Below, one piece after another: positions 52,054 through 60,417 of a stretch of DNA of 64,000 bases. Both the position numbers and the translations under genes were made by a program. The notes beneath the pieces are model-generated. The model saw nothing but the letters and a program-made list of their open reading frames with translations, was not told the DNA's origin and searched no databases. Origin of the DNA: Petrachloros mirabilis ULC683 (GTDB lineage: Bacteria; Cyanobacteriota; Cyanobacteriia; Thermosynechococcales; Thermosynechococcaceae); contig NZ_WVIC01000008.1 of the NCBI RefSeq assembly GCF_009939295.1, positions 1 to 64,000 on the forward strand, given 5' to 3'. Each line of letters begins with the position of its first letter. The first letter of the stretch is position 1.

Positions 52054-52673
52054 AGAACTCTGAAATCATTTCCGTAAATATTGCCGTAGAAGATGATCTC
52101 AGCGAAGCGGTTTTACGAAAACTACTTTGGGAGACTGATCGTCCTTTCGAGGTCTGTGGCTGCTTAGGGAAAACAGGTTTTGGTTATCTCAAAAGTAAAA
52201 TCAAAAATTTTAATCGAGCGGCTCAACATTTTCCCTTCATTGTGCTTACTGATCTTGACCATCAAGCTTGTCCTCTGGCTTTGATGGCAGAATGGCTGCC
52301 GGATCCGCACCACCCAAACTTAATCTTTCGAGTGGCTGTTCGAGAAGTGGAGGCATGGCTTTTGGCAGATCGCAAAAATTTTTCTCAATTCCTAAACATT
52401 AGTGCTGATAAAATTCCCTTGAATGTAGACGAAATTTTAGACCCTAAGCAGCATCTAATTAACCTTGTCCGCCACTGCCGTAGGCAAAGCCTGAAGAAAG
52501 CCATCATTCCTCTAGCGGGCAGCACCGCTACAGTTGGGCGTGACTACAACAATACTCTTATAGGGTTTGTCAATCATGGCTGGCAGGCGCAGACTGCTCA
52601 ACAAAATTCTCCTAGCTTACGCAGAGCAATGGACGCACTGCAACGCTACAAACCTTATCAAAATCAAACATGA
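52050..52673 (+). CDS. TOPRIM-like/DUF4276-like effector candidate, 207 aa
   Basis: The start overlaps the ATPase stop (ATGA). Acidic residues follow the TOPRIM order: Glu14 in NIAVEDDLSE, then Asp68 and Asp70 in FIVLTDLDHQACP. A conserved-looking EVEAWLLADR (Glu101) recalls DUF4276-type proteins. A Gly-rich GKTGFGYLKSKI sits between the first two. Together with the ATPase this resembles two-gene ATPase-TOPRIM modules (the OLD, PARIS and Gabija logic), though I cannot match it to one named system. The last 50 residues are polar. Nuclease activity is a hypothesis. Confidence 0.65.
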   Translation: MKNSEIISVNIAVEDDLSEAVLRKLLWETDRPFEVCGCLGKTGFGYLKSKIKNFNRAAQHFPFIVLTDLDHQACPLALMAEWLPDPHHPNLIFRVAVREVEAWLLADRKNFSQFLNISADKIPLNVDEILDPKQHLINLVRHCRRQSLKKAIIPLAGSTATVGRDYNNTLIGFVNHGWQAQTAQQNSPSLRRAMDALQRYKPYQNQT

Positions 52674-52791
52674 AAGCCTCTACGTTTCAGCTTTAACCAC
52701 TATTCTTCCCGACACTGACCCTCCGGCTACTGTGCGGGGTTCCCAGCAGAAAGCTTCATCCAAGGAAAATCAGAGCTATGCTTTTCGGGAA

Positions 52792-53406
52792 TTAAGCATC
52801 TGGGTTGGAGGACACCCCTGAAATGGCTAGGGGGGTTGTTCCTTCTGGGGCATACCCTTGGGGTCTAGGGGAATGGATGGCTAATTTGACCCAATGACGA
52901 TAGTCGGTGATTAGCTGATGGACAAGGCGTTGCTTGACGCTTAGCAGGACACTTTTAAGCAAGCCATTTCCGGTGGCTTCAATAACGGGGCGAGGGGTCA
53001 TCCAAAACATGGGGGGCAACTCAACGCTGACTTTGAGGTCGGCCCGTCCCTCAAGCTGGGTTTTTTGTCCCCGATGAGCTGGATATAATTGCCCCTGGAG
53101 TTGGAGCTGAAACCGCTGATTGATATAGTCTACACCCCGAATTTCACAGCCAACCGACTCGATATGTACGATGCCGTCTGGGGTTGCCCAAACCTTCATG
53201 TCTACGGTGGGTTGGAGCTTCAGCATTAAAAAGTGGAGCGATCGCATCTTTAATCGAAAGCATTGATTGCTGAGTTGCTCTACCCGACTGGGATCTGTGA
53301 GGGCATGGATCAGACGGCGGGGTTGCCGCAAGTAATGCTGAATCGGAACGACTTCCTCAGGCACTTGTATTACAACTGATTGCGAGGCTGTAAAATTCGT
53401 CTGCAT
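52792..53406 (-). CDS. DUF1997 protein
   Basis: A 204-residue soluble protein. VPIQHYLRQPRRLIHALTDP, FRLKMRSLHFLMLKLQPTVDMKVW and the C-terminal LLKSVLLSVKQRLVHQLITDYRHWV match the DUF1997 pattern seen throughout cyanobacteria and plants. A fold related to lipid-binding proteins of the START/SRPBCC kind is likely from the strand/helix layout, but the function is unknown. It lies between the AAA/TOPRIM-like pair and pheA. Confidence 0.85.
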   Translation of the reverse strand: MQTNFTASQSVVIQVPEEVVPIQHYLRQPRRLIHALTDPSRVEQLSNQCFRLKMRSLHFLMLKLQPTVDMKVWATPDGIVHIESVGCEIRGVDYINQRFQLQLQGQLYPAHRGQKTQLEGRADLKVSVELPPMFWMTPRPVIEATGNGLLKSVLLSVKQRLVHQLITDYRHWVKLAIHSPRPQGYAPEGTTPLAISGVSSNPDA

Positions 53407-53534
53407 ACTTGGGCATTCTATAGAGTTATGGGTTTAATTTTACAGTTTATTGCGATTTCTCAGCTTCCCTCCTTCGAGCTATGGTTAAAACTAAAGAGGA
53501 TGGCTGTCTGAGATCGGCGCTGTATTGGTTCCCT

Positions 53535-54449
53535 ATGCCCCTATCACTTTCCATTGCTCATCTTGGCCCAGCGGGCACCTATGCTGAGCAAGCTGCGTTC
53601 ACCTATCGCCACTGGTTCACCCAGCATTGCCCTGAGACTCAGCTCACGCTGGTTCCCTGCCCCAGCATCGCGCTGACGCTGCGCTCAACTGCGACGGGGG
53701 AGAGCGATCTTACGGTGGTGCCTGTGGAGAACTCCCTTGAAGGCAGTGTTTCTATGACTCTAGATACGCTCTGGCAGCTAGAAAACCTCCAGATTCGTCA
53801 GGCGTTGGTATTACCGATTGTGCATGTGTTGGTTTCCGAAGCCTCCCGTTTGCAAGATCTACAAACGGTTTATTCTCACCCTCAAGCCCTGGGGCAGTGC
53901 CAACGATGGCTAGAACAATTTGTTCCCCAAGCTACTCTGGTGCCCGCCAACGCTACGACTGAAGCCCTAAAGTTAGTGCCCGGAACTCCGACTGTGGCTG
54001 CGATCGCATCTCAACGAGCGGCCACCCTCTACAACCTGCCCATTCTGGCAGCAGCGATTCAAGATCATCCTGATAACTGCACCCGCTTTTGGGTGGTGAG
54101 TCAAGCCGGGTTTGACGGCATTCCCGAGTCGAGTCAGCCACACCCGGTGTATACTTCTCTGGCATTTAGCCTACCTGCGAATGCACCCGGTGCCCTTGTC
54201 AAGCCCCTCCAAATTTTTGCGGAGCGACATATCAATCTCAGCCGCATTGAATCTCGCCCCAGCAAACGCTCTTTGGGAGACTACGTTTTCTTTGTAGATG
54301 CCGAAGCCCAACGAGACAATATCGAACTCCAATCGGCTCTGGCTCAGCTAACTGACTACACTGAAGTATTGAAGGTGCTTGGCAGCTACCCGCTCCTTGA
54401 TCATCTGTTCCCCCTCTCTTCAGACCGAAGTTTTTTGCTGGAGTCATAA
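53535..54449 (+). CDS. pheA: Prephenate dehydratase
   Basis: A 304-residue enzyme converting prephenate to phenylpyruvate for phenylalanine. The catalytic part (about 1-190) has AHLGPAGTYAEQAAF, VPVENSLEGSV and the TRFWV motif (NCTRFWVVSQ). A C-terminal ACT domain (about 205-290) contains the phenylalanine-binding ESRPSKRSLGDYVFFVD, so feedback inhibition is expected. No chorismate mutase domain is present, as usual in cyanobacteria. ATG 53535 fits the family start; the open frame from 53481 adds an unlikely leader. Confidence 0.95.
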   Translation: MPLSLSIAHLGPAGTYAEQAAFTYRHWFTQHCPETQLTLVPCPSIALTLRSTATGESDLTVVPVENSLEGSVSMTLDTLWQLENLQIRQALVLPIVHVLVSEASRLQDLQTVYSHPQALGQCQRWLEQFVPQATLVPANATTEALKLVPGTPTVAAIASQRAATLYNLPILAAAIQDHPDNCTRFWVVSQAGFDGIPESSQPHPVYTSLAFSLPANAPGALVKPLQIFAERHINLSRIESRPSKRSLGDYVFFVDAEAQRDNIELQSALAQLTDYTEVLKVLGSYPLLDHLFPLSSDRSFLLES

Positions 54450-54453
54450 CTGT

Positions 54454-57198
54454 ATGGATGCGTTACCCGTTGACACGACTGAACTGATTGCCGGAGTTGT
54501 CGGCACGCTCCTACTGTTGGGGCTTGGCATTGGCCTTGGCCTCACCCGCAAGCGCCAAGCTCAACTTCAAGCCAAACAAGATCAGCAACGCCAAGCCGCA
54601 GCAACAGCCCAGGCGGAGCAGCTTGCCAAACTCACCCAAGAGAACCAAAAGCTCACAGAAGCACTGGCTTTGGCAAAACCGGTAGTGACTGCCCTAGAAC
54701 AAGAAGTTCAGACCCTAAACCAAGCCAATGCCAAGTTGACCGAAGACCTCAAAACCCAGACCCTAGCCACCCAACAAAGGGAAGCCGAACTCAAGCAACT
54801 CCGGCTCCAAACCAAGTCTGTGCAGGCCGAACTCACTGATCAGAAAAACCAAAACCAGATCCTAGGGGATGAAACTGCTCAACTTCGGCATACTCGCCAA
54901 ACCCTAGTCACAGATCTAGAAGCCTTAAGTGCTCAAAATCAAGCCCTCAGCGATCAGGTGAAGCGGCTCTCTTCTGAAAGTCAATCTCTCAATGACAGGC
55001 TTGACACCCTCACCGCTGAACAGCAACCCCTCTTAGACCGAGCGACTTTCTTGGAGACCCAAATCCAAACCCTCAGCGACACCATTGATGCTCTCACCCA
55101 TGAAAACCAAACCCTGGTTAGCCAGGTTACTCACCTAGACTCTAAAACTCAAACCCTCAGCCAAGAGCTGGAAACGCTTGCCCACACCAGGCAATCCCTC
55201 ACTCAGGAAGTTGATCGCTTAAAGACTGAAAAAAAAGCGCTAACCACTGAATTAGGGCATCTTCAGACTCAATATCAGGTGCTCAACGAAGAAGCGGCAG
55301 GGGTGTCTACCCAGACCCAAGAACTGACCGCACAAATTGCTAATTTGGAGCTCCAGAATCAGAGGCTTGAAGCTGAACTCACCCAACAAACCACCCTCAA
55401 CCAACAACTCACTACTCAGGTCACAGACTTTGAATCTCAGTGCCAAGCGTTAGCCGCCGAAGCCCAACAGCGTCGCCAACAACAGCAAACCCTAGAAGCC
55501 GATCTAGCCCAAGCCATCGCCGCCCGGGTCGATTGGGAGGCAGACCTAGAGCGCCTCACCAGCACTCAGACCGAGTTAGAAGCTGCTTTGACCGAAGCGC
55601 AGTCCCTGATCGCGGTAGGGGATGCAAGCCAGCAGCAGGCTGCTGAGCAGATAGATGCCCTGCGGCAGCAGGTAAAAATCCTGGAAATTGAAAAGGTTGA
55701 GCTGGGGGAAGCCCGCCAACAAGCCGAAGTGCAGGCTCATCAGCTTCAGTCTGAGGTTGAGCAACTGACTGCACAACAACAACGGCTGGAAAATAAGATC
55801 AAGCAACAGCAGCGTCAGCTCGAAGTATCGCAATCTGAACGCCAAACTCAGCCTGAACTCCAACAGGCACTGCAAGCTGCGATCGCAGCCCAATCAGATC
55901 TAGAAACAGACCTGCAAGCGGCTCAGGAACATATTAGCGATCTTCAAGATCAGCTCGTAGCCCAATCAGATTTAGAAACACACCTGCAAGCAGCCCAGGA
56001 GCGTATTAGCGATCTTCAAGACCAGCTCGAACAGTTAACCCAAGCGCAAACCACCCACACCGAGGACTGGGAGAACGCCCAACAGCAGTTACGCGATCGC
56101 AACCAGCAGATCCAGGCACTCACCCAGTCCTTAGCCGCCACCCAACCAATCGCTGAGGCGCTTCGAGAGCAAGTCACTGAGCTAGAGGCTCAAGTCCAGC
56201 AAGCTGTCACCCAGGCCAAAACCTTGCAGAAGCAGGTGGCTGGACTCACCCAGGAGAAGAAGCAGCTCCAGCAACAGGTGCAGCAACAAGAGCGCGATCG
56301 CACCTGCTGGCAAGCCACCCAAGCAGAACTTGAACAGCAGCAAACCCAACTAGCACAAGACCTTCAAGCTCAGCTTCAGGCTAACGATCAGATCCAGCAA
56401 GATCTCCAAGCCGCCCAAGCCCAAATTCCCGATCTCACCGCCCAAATCCAAACCCTAACCCAGGAACAAGCGCAGCGCGATAGCCAAAGGCTGGTCGAAG
56501 ACCATCGCACCCTCCAAACCACCCAGACCCAACTAGCTAAGCTTCAAGCTGAACTAGACACGCTCACCGCACAACAAGCCACCCTAGAGCACTTGCAACA
56601 GGCCAACGCTGATTTAGAACGACAATTGCAAGCACAGGTCAATTCTCAGTCCTCTGAGTCAAGCAACGCCACCATCGCGGCATTAGAGCAGCAACTGCAA
56701 ACTCAAACCCAAGAAAAACAAGCCCTTCAAGACGCCATGAAGTTGGCTAAAAACATGGTTGTCACCCTAGAGCAACAGATTGCTACCCTGATCCAAGAAA
56801 ATCAGCGCTTGCAGGCTCAAGCCACTGCCACTTCTAGCATTGAAGCCCCAGCAGCCCCTGCCTCACCGGAGGAGTCAGCCCTCACCCCCCCTACCCTAGC
56901 CGCGGAACCCGAAGTGACAGAACCAGAGGCTTCGCCGTTGGTTGCAGAGGTTCCCAGTCAAATTTTTGAGGGCAAAAGTGTTGTGATTACCGGAAAACTG
57001 GAACTCATCTCTGCCGATCGCGCTAAAGCACTCATCGAAGCGGCAGGGGGGCAAATCAATGCCCACGCCAGCTCCAAAACCAGCTACATAATTGTGGGCA
57101 AAAACCCTGGTAACAAGCTCAAGAAAGCTGAAAAACACGGAGTTCCCCAACTCACTGAGACCCAATTGTTAGAGATGCTGGGGTTAACACCCGACTAG
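54454..57198 (+). CDS. Membrane-anchored coiled-coil protein with C-terminal BRCT domain
   Basis: A 914-residue protein. One transmembrane helix lies near the N-terminus (residues 10-28, ELIAGVVGTLLLLGLGIGLG) followed by TRKR. Residues 35-790 form an almost continuous Gln/Glu/Leu/Thr-rich coiled coil with tandem near-repeats (SDLETDLQAAQEHISDLQDQ then SDLETHLQAAQERISDLQDQ). A Pro/Ala/Glu linker follows, then a BRCT domain at 838-913 like that of NAD-dependent DNA ligase (IFEGKSVVITGKLE, AAGGQINAHASSKTSYIIVG, GNKLKKAEKHGVPQLTE). BRCT domains bind DNA ends or phosphopeptides, so this could tether DNA or a partner to the membrane (inference). ATG 54454 follows pheA by four bases. Confidence 0.85.
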   Translation: MDALPVDTTELIAGVVGTLLLLGLGIGLGLTRKRQAQLQAKQDQQRQAAATAQAEQLAKLTQENQKLTEALALAKPVVTALEQEVQTLNQANAKLTEDLKTQTLATQQREAELKQLRLQTKSVQAELTDQKNQNQILGDETAQLRHTRQTLVTDLEALSAQNQALSDQVKRLSSESQSLNDRLDTLTAEQQPLLDRATFLETQIQTLSDTIDALTHENQTLVSQVTHLDSKTQTLSQELETLAHTRQSLTQEVDRLKTEKKALTTELGHLQTQYQVLNEEAAGVSTQTQELTAQIANLELQNQRLEAELTQQTTLNQQLTTQVTDFESQCQALAAEAQQRRQQQQTLEADLAQAIAARVDWEADLERLTSTQTELEAALTEAQSLIAVGDASQQQAAEQIDALRQQVKILEIEKVELGEARQQAEVQAHQLQSEVEQLTAQQQRLENKIKQQQRQLEVSQSERQTQPELQQALQAAIAAQSDLETDLQAAQEHISDLQDQLVAQSDLETHLQAAQERISDLQDQLEQLTQAQTTHTEDWENAQQQLRDRNQQIQALTQSLAATQPIAEALREQVTELEAQVQQAVTQAKTLQKQVAGLTQEKKQLQQQVQQQERDRTCWQATQAELEQQQTQLAQDLQAQLQANDQIQQDLQAAQAQIPDLTAQIQTLTQEQAQRDSQRLVEDHRTLQTTQTQLAKLQAELDTLTAQQATLEHLQQANADLERQLQAQVNSQSSESSNATIAALEQQLQTQTQEKQALQDAMKLAKNMVVTLEQQIATLIQENQRLQAQATATSSIEAPAAPASPEESALTPPTLAAEPEVTEPEASPLVAEVPSQIFEGKSVVITGKLELISADRAKALIEAAGGQINAHASSKTSYIIVGKNPGNKLKKAEKHGVPQLTETQLLEMLGLTPD

Positions 57199-57214
57199 AG
57201 ATCCCGCTTACTCA

Positions 57215-57916
57215 ATGGGCATAACCGTGGAGTTTCAATCTGGCGCTGTAGAGTATCCCGGCCTTGCGGCTCTGGTTCAAGCCATCTATGACTCGTTGCT
57301 GGTTGATCTGAAATTGGCCAGCCTTAGACCCCATGATCCTGTGGTGGTCTATGATACGCCCTATCCCTGGCAGCTTCTCGGCTCTGGCAATTATGCCGCT
57401 GTGTTTGCCCACCCTGATTATCCTCAACAGGTGGTCAAAGTTTATGCCCCGGGTCGCCCGGGTTGGCAGCAGGAAGTCGAAGTCTATCGTCGCCTGGGTG
57501 ACCACCCTGCTTTTTCAGCGTGTTTCTATGCTGCGCCCCACTTTCTCGTTTTGAAACGGCTGTGCGGTGTTACCCTCTACGACTGTTTACTTCAAGGCTT
57601 GTCCATTCCCGAGCCAGTTATTCTTGATATTGATAACGCCCTTGCATTTGCTCGTCAGCGGGGACTGTTTCCCCACGATGTGCATGGCCGCAATGTGATG
57701 ATGTGGCAGGGGCAAGGGCTGGTTGTGGATATCTCAGATTTTCTGAATCCTGAACCCTGTCATGCCTGGGATGATGTCAAGCGAGGGTATTATTGGCTGT
57801 ACCGCCCCCTTTTGCTGGGGCACTCGATGCGGATCCCCGCACTGGTGCTAGATCAAGTTCGGGCTTTATACCGCTGCTATCGAGCCTGTAAAAAGCTTCT
57901 CCCAGGGAATTTCTAA
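57215..57916 (+). CDS. Small kinase-like (protein kinase/APH fold) protein
   Basis: A 233-residue protein with kinase-like motifs in reduced form: LLGSGNYAAVFAHPDYP (glycine loop), QVVKVYAP (candidate Lys), HFLVLKRLCGVTL (hinge), FPHDVHGRNVMM (catalytic loop DxHGxN) and VVDISDF (DFG-like metal site). The spacing fits compact bacterial kinases such as RIO, Bud32 or APH types. Substrate unknown. It begins 17 bases after the BRCT gene, so the two may be co-expressed. Confidence 0.75.
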   Translation: MGITVEFQSGAVEYPGLAALVQAIYDSLLVDLKLASLRPHDPVVVYDTPYPWQLLGSGNYAAVFAHPDYPQQVVKVYAPGRPGWQQEVEVYRRLGDHPAFSACFYAAPHFLVLKRLCGVTLYDCLLQGLSIPEPVILDIDNALAFARQRGLFPHDVHGRNVMMWQGQGLVVDISDFLNPEPCHAWDDVKRGYYWLYRPLLLGHSMRIPALVLDQVRALYRCYRACKKLLPGNF

Positions 57917-58008
57917 GATTTTGTATCCCTGGGTGCGCCTGAGGCGTGGCAAGTTCAGGCGGGTTTGGTGGTGGAGTGGGGGAAACTGGCCGCGATCGCT
58001 AAGCGGGC

Positions 58009-58401
58009 TCACCGGCTTTTGGGTCGAAGTTTCAGCTCAAAGGAGATTCCTTCTAGATCGTCATTGGGGTAGACGTTTAGGTACATCTGGAGGATGCGAT
58101 CGCAAACTTGGCGATAGCGAAAAGCCGCTTCCAGTTGTGCCCAGGATGGGGTTTTATGAAAGTGAATGCCCAGGGATTTCGCAGCTTTGCGACAACCGTT
58201 GAATGAGCCGTATTGGTCTAAAAGCTGGGTTTTGCTGAGTGCCCCTACCCCCGGCAACGCGGCAGCCAACGCCGCAGGGGTTGATTCTAAGGCATCGACA
58301 GCAACCTGTGCCACGGTGTAAATTGCCGCAGCATTTTCAAGCTCCTGGGTGTGATTGTCTTGCAGTTGTGACAGCAAATCAGCAATGCGTTGCTTCCCCA
58401 T
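58009..58401 (-). CDS. Hypothetical helical protein, 130 aa
   Basis: A soluble, helix-rich protein (RIADLLSQLQDNHTQELENA, ALAAALPGVGALSKTQLLDQ, FRYRQVCDRILQMYLNVYP). No family is recognised. It starts five bases after the stop of the upstream 199-aa gene on the same strand, so both are one operon. Confidence 0.65.
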   Translation of the reverse strand: MGKQRIADLLSQLQDNHTQELENAAAIYTVAQVAVDALESTPAALAAALPGVGALSKTQLLDQYGSFNGCRKAAKSLGIHFHKTPSWAQLEAAFRYRQVCDRILQMYLNVYPNDDLEGISFELKLRPKSR

Positions 58402-58406
58402 GATGC

Positions 58407-59006
58407 TTAGCGATCCAACAACGACCGATTCACTGACGCTGAATCGGTGTACATTTGTGGGTTATGCCGCCGATCGAGATCCTCACTTGCACCGGGTAGC
58501 GTGTGAGTTTGTGAAGCTGACAACTCCGTGGGGGCTAACGGATGCTCGCTGCGCCACCAAAGCACCACGGCTTTGACAGCTTTGAGAAACCGAAAGAAGC
58601 GATTGGGCAGCGAGACAAAGTGCCACTGACTCTGGTCAGCCGTTTCAATCTCAGCAACCCCATCAAAAGCCAGGGACAACTCGTCTAAATGGGTTGCCAT
58701 CTTGGCGATTTCAACTGTCAGATCTTGGATAATGGCTTGATTTGCCGCCGAAATTTGCTGTTTCTCCGTTGCCAGTTGAGAAATGATCCCCTGTAGACGC
58801 TGAATATCTGTCTTGAGTAACCCCGCTTTGGCCTTGTGCTCCTCATTGCGGCGGATGAGCTGGCCTCGACTGCGATTAGTAAAAACAAGACAGTCGCGCA
58901 TCTCAGTATAGAGGGCATCGGCGTCGGCCTGCTCCAGCCCTGCTATTGTTTGGGGAAATTCTGTGGCTTTTCGGAATCGGGCTGAGGGCAGATGTGCAGC
59001 AGGCAT
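58407..59006 (-). CDS. Hypothetical coiled-coil protein, 199 aa
   Basis: From ATG 59006. Residues 25-110 form a probable coiled coil (NEEHKAKAGLLKTDIQRLQ, IISQLATEKQQISAANQAII, DLTVEIAKMATHLDELSLAF). A hydrophobic, basic segment near residues 130-155 (RFFRFLKAVKAVVLWW) could be amphipathic or membrane-touching. The C-terminus is low in structure. No family known. It pairs with the 130-aa gene below it. Confidence 0.65.
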   Translation of the reverse strand: MPAAHLPSARFRKATEFPQTIAGLEQADADALYTEMRDCLVFTNRSRGQLIRRNEEHKAKAGLLKTDIQRLQGIISQLATEKQQISAANQAIIQDLTVEIAKMATHLDELSLAFDGVAEIETADQSQWHFVSLPNRFFRFLKAVKAVVLWWRSEHPLAPTELSASQTHTLPGASEDLDRRHNPQMYTDSASVNRSLLDR

Positions 59007-59119
59007 AGGTAAGCAGAAAAGGGCAGCATTATGTCTATCTTCGCACAGCAGATGGATGTGTGGACTAGGGAACCCAAGCAACAGGCTAGGATTAGAACAA
59101 CATCTGTGGGGAAGACGTG

Positions 59120-59719
59120 ATGACCCAGGCTAGGCTGCAATTAGCCTCCTTTGAGGAGTATCTTGCCTATAGCAATGAAGCCCTGCTAGAGGGGCGCTTT
59201 GAACTAGTGCGTGGGGAGTTGGTTGAATTGCCACCTGAGCCTGAACCCAATAATTGGCTGGCCAATCACCTGCAATTTCTGCTCGTTTCGGCCAATATTG
59301 CCCCCCTACGCTTGATCAAAATCCAGGCATTGGAACTACAAGTGCCAGTCTTGCAACCCCACGATGCAGCCAACCGCTATCCCGACTTAGTGGTGCTCCG
59401 CCCTGAACATCTGGAGCTGACCCAGCAGCGGTTAACTGTTACCCGTGACATGCCGCCCCCTCGCTTGGTGGTTGAAGTCGTCAGCCCTGGCAAAACCAAT
59501 CGCCAATGCGACTATGTTTCCAAACGAGCTCAGTACGCAGCCCTTAGCGTACCGGAATACTGGCTCATTGAACCAGTTGTACAGACCGTAAGGGTGCTGT
59601 CCCTAGCGGGTAAAACCTACCAAGAGGTTGGCGTATTTGCAGGGCAAGAAGTGATTGCCTCGGTTGAATTTCCAAATCTGACGCTGAGAGCAGGTCAGAT
59701 TTTTGAACCCAGTCTGTAG
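59120..59719 (+). CDS. Uma2 family endonuclease
   Basis: A 199-residue PD-(D/E)xK-fold protein of the Uma2 (DUF820) type: FEEYLAYSNEALLEGRFELV, RGELVEL, YPDLVVLRP (acidic D), PRLVVEVVSPGKTNR (ExV-SP), KRAQYAALSVPEYWLIEP. Uma2 genes are greatly expanded in cyanobacteria; DNA cleavage has been proposed but seldom shown. ATG 59120 is preferred over GTG 59117. It converges on a second Uma2 gene. Confidence 0.88.
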   Translation: MTQARLQLASFEEYLAYSNEALLEGRFELVRGELVELPPEPEPNNWLANHLQFLLVSANIAPLRLIKIQALELQVPVLQPHDAANRYPDLVVLRPEHLELTQQRLTVTRDMPPPRLVVEVVSPGKTNRQCDYVSKRAQYAALSVPEYWLIEPVVQTVRVLSLAGKTYQEVGVFAGQEVIASVEFPNLTLRAGQIFEPSL

Positions 59720-59783
59720 ATTGGGAACACCTTTGCCGATAGGGATTCATTACAAACGGTCGGAATATTTCTGACGAGGGGCA

Positions 59784-60350
59784 CTAGGTGCTTCTAAACG
59801 CTCTCACTGCCTGAGATTTAGACTCAATTTTTGCACATTGAGCGAGCTGGTTAAAATTGATACCCTTCACAAACTGGCTCTCATCAATTTTTTGATAGTC
59901 GGTCGAGGTTAACTGATATAGACTAATTTCGCCATTCTCCCAAAACCAGACTTCCTGAACTCCTAGCGCCTGATACCGTTTGAGCTTGCTAGGACTGCCA
60001 CTGGTAATGACCACCTCGATCGCCAAATCTGAAATAGACTTTCTGGTACCAAAGCAATAGGACTCATCGGCTTGGGCAGACGCGACCGTTTCCTTTTCCT
60101 GAGAGAAAGAGCCGGTGGCCACAAACTCCAATCCCTGTCTTAGCATAAAATCTTCTAGCAAATACCCAATATTGCCCTTCACAATTTCGTGCTCTAGTGA
60201 AGTAGACAAAATCTCTAGCTCCCCTTCGTAATAGAACAGGCGAACCCCAGGTGAGTCAGCGAAACCGCTTTGAATCGCCTTAAAGCTCTCCCAACTCACA
60301 CCAGTTTGGATGAAACGCTGTTCAATGGGTTTGTCTAGAAGTTGGGTCAT
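59784..60350 (-). CDS. Uma2 family endonuclease, second copy
   Basis: A 188-residue member: RLFYYEGELEILSTS, SISDLAIEVVITSGSPSKLK (D-IEV-SG), RYQALGVQEVWFWENGEISLY. It is clearly distinct from the first Uma2 protein 65 bases away, so they are not a recent duplication. Function unknown beyond the nuclease fold. Confidence 0.88.
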   Translation of the reverse strand: MTQLLDKPIEQRFIQTGVSWESFKAIQSGFADSPGVRLFYYEGELEILSTSLEHEIVKGNIGYLLEDFMLRQGLEFVATGSFSQEKETVASAQADESYCFGTRKSISDLAIEVVITSGSPSKLKRYQALGVQEVWFWENGEISLYQLTSTDYQKIDESQFVKGINFNQLAQCAKIESKSQAVRAFRST

Positions 60351-60417
60351 TGCGATCGCACCTCCCTGCTATCGTCTGCCTATACTCCACAATACATTCG
60401 ATGCCATATCTCAATGT

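Noticed and set aside
50905-52673. Naming the ATPase/TOPRIM-like pair as PARIS, OLD or Gabija
   Set aside because: The general logic is similar, but I could not match the effector's length and motifs to any one of these systems, so no system name is given.
57921-58202. Plus-strand frame after the kinase-like gene
   Set aside because: Trp/Arg/Gly-rich composition and antisense to the 130-aa gene indicate a shadow.
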